This document shows, piece by piece, positions 63,901-64,000 of a DNA stretch of 64,000 nt. Below the pieces are notes generated by a model that worked only from the letters and a program-made list of their open reading frames with translations, searched no databases and was not told the origin of the DNA. The translations under genes and the position numbers were made by a program. Within the stretch, counting starts at the first letter, position 1. Every line of letters starts with the position of its first letter. The DNA comes from Pseudomonas serbica (GTDB lineage Bacteria > Pseudomonadota > Gammaproteobacteria > Pseudomonadales > Pseudomonadaceae): contig NZ_JAQIYM010000090.1 in the NCBI RefSeq assembly GCF_028823535.1, forward strand, positions 496,001 to 560,000, in the 5' to 3' direction.

Positions 63901-64000
63901 AGATGAAACGGTCGAGCGCGAGGATCGCTACTACAACGTCACCGTAGCGGGCCTAATGACCGACTTCGACTGCCGGTCGAATACCAAGGGTACCTACGCC
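60980..64000 (+). CDS. dnaE: DNA polymerase III alpha subunit DnaE, 3' end outside window
   Basis: 1007 codons are visible, open to the window end; full DnaE is about 1170. The start is GTG 60980 with AGGAG eight bases upstream. The N-terminal PHP domain begins FVHLSLHSEYSLHD. The palm has VGPGRGSGAGSLVAYALGITDLNP and catalytic PDFDIDF (three Asp), and the fingers follow. A clamp-binding motif QGMLF lies near 63711. All catalytic residues are kept, so it should be a working replicase. Together with dnaB and dnaQ it makes up a partial second replisome. Confidence 0.97.
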   Translation, partial: MSFVHLSLHSEYSLHDSLVRIDQLMDGVADAGMPAVAVTDDCNMFATIKAYKAAMASGVKPIIGAQILIQTSRLSTSLLTVLCRDNDGYRALSEIISQGYEKGIRDKLNRPIIPLSWFNDKSSGLIALSGARQGEIGTLLMQNRDKSLVMDSVSEFRELFGDNFYLELQRIGHGADDRYVREAVQLAMEVDLPVVATNNVRFLQSDEFSTHEVRDAIAQKRTVDELRKDHTPNCTQHQFLKSPEEMIELFSDIPAAIENTLVIAAQCSVDLTLGKNYLPAFPAPEGMTEADLLDKMSFDGLETRLREYFPTDEVIAKHRQEYEERLRFELNTIKQMGFPGYFLIVADFITWAKKNDIPVGPGRGSGAGSLVAYALGITDLNPIPYALLFERFLNPERVSMPDFDIDFCMDKRDKVIEYVADAYGHHAVSQIITYGTMAAKSAIKRVTNALGMPGGLGNSMANLVPKAPDITLEKALKLAPELKILIDTDQDARRIWDYAVAVEGLCLQTGKHAGGVVIAPTKLTDFSPVYCDADGSNLVTQFDKDDVEAAGLVKFDFLGLKNLTTIDYAVKSINARHLKEGKAPLNIAFIPLDDKPTYKLLQNAETTAVFQLESKGMKELVKKLKPDCLEDLIALVALFRPGPLQSGMVDDFVNRKHGRAEVTYPHSSLEPVLNNTYGVIVYQEQVMQIAQVMAGYTLGGADMLRRAMGKKKPEEMAKQRQIFVDGCVNNKIPAELAESVFDLMAKFAEYGFNKSHSAAYALIAYQTAYLKANYPADFMAAALTCDIGNTDKIVKLIHETRMMGLEVTPPDINHSKWAFTPHNGKVLYGMGSVDRLGEVPILEVLKNREQVGEFENLVDFLYRVPLRKNVIESCINAGMFDFSGIDRSELLAVYPLALEAGKHLRKHQGQGMLFDMEIPPVPRLTVPAMEINIRLDGERKALGLYLTGHPYEQYRPALRPALTCNLSDLVTNLEDETVEREDRYYNVTVAGLMTDFDCRSNTKGTYA

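Overview
The window looks like part of a very large Pseudomonas plasmid (megaplasmid or secondary replicon). An MvaT-type H-NS protein, and FtsZ, NrdA and SecA copies close to the Pseudomonas forms, point to the genus. Two plasmid partition systems, Dot/Icm-type conjugation genes, a probable plasmid replication protein and a non-coding array of centromere-like repeats point to a plasmid. The notable feature is the number of genes normally found once on the chromosome: dnaE, dnaB, dnaQ, mfd, recJ, recQ, a recD-type helicase, rdgC, nrdA, secA, ftsZ, acpP, HU, guanylate kinase and a sigma factor. No tRNA, rRNA, CRISPR array or intact insertion sequence was seen.

Layout. 1-4.9 kb: cut-off patatin-like lipase, MvaT, a Tus-like replication-terminus protein, an expanded CsrA-like protein and two unknown genes. 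5-10.9 kb: mfd, two unknowns, a prepilin peptidase and a small exported protein. 11-18.8 kb: dUTPase-family protein, exported protein, secA, ftsZ, acpP, unknown. 19-24.6 kb: an operon-like series parM-parR-dotM-dotL joining a type II segregation system to conjugation coupling proteins. 24.8-30.5 kb: guanylate kinase, recJ, nrdA. 30.7-38.5 kb: exported SNase-like protein, RecD-type helicase with an Mrr-like membrane nuclease, a coiled-coil membrane protein, recQ overlapping a SLOG-fold gene. 38.5-47.4 kb: exported and unknown proteins, rdgC, an RpoH-like sigma factor, a gene pair that may be helicase-loading proteins, and a large acidic protein. 47.6-50.6 kb: HU, coiled-coil protein, parB and parA. 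50.6-54.8 kb: a 4.2-kb stretch without convincing intact genes, with 15 copies of the palindrome GTCGCA-NNN-TGCGAC (almost always GTCGCAAAATGCGAC or its complement), here proposed as the parS centromere array, plus a decayed TnpB fragment. 54.8-64 kb: probable replication initiator/primase, deoxyribonucleotidase, DsbC-like protein, dnaQ, dnaB and the first 1007 codons of dnaE.

How it fits together. One group supplies replication and its control (Rep/primase, DnaB, DnaE, DnaQ, Tus-like protein). A second adjusts nucleotide pools (NrdA, dUTPase, guanylate kinase, deoxyribonucleotidase). A third handles repair and recombination (Mfd, RecJ, RecQ, RecD-type helicase, RdgC). A fourth keeps and moves the element (ParAB-parS, ParMR, DotL/DotM). 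A fifth may adjust host regulation and division (MvaT, CsrA-like, sigma factor, HU, FtsZ, AcpP, SecA). Many genes have clear sigma-70 promoters (TTGACA-like, 16-18 bp spacer, TATAAT-like), and these decided several start codons. Family assignments were made by eye from remembered consensus motifs, without a database search.
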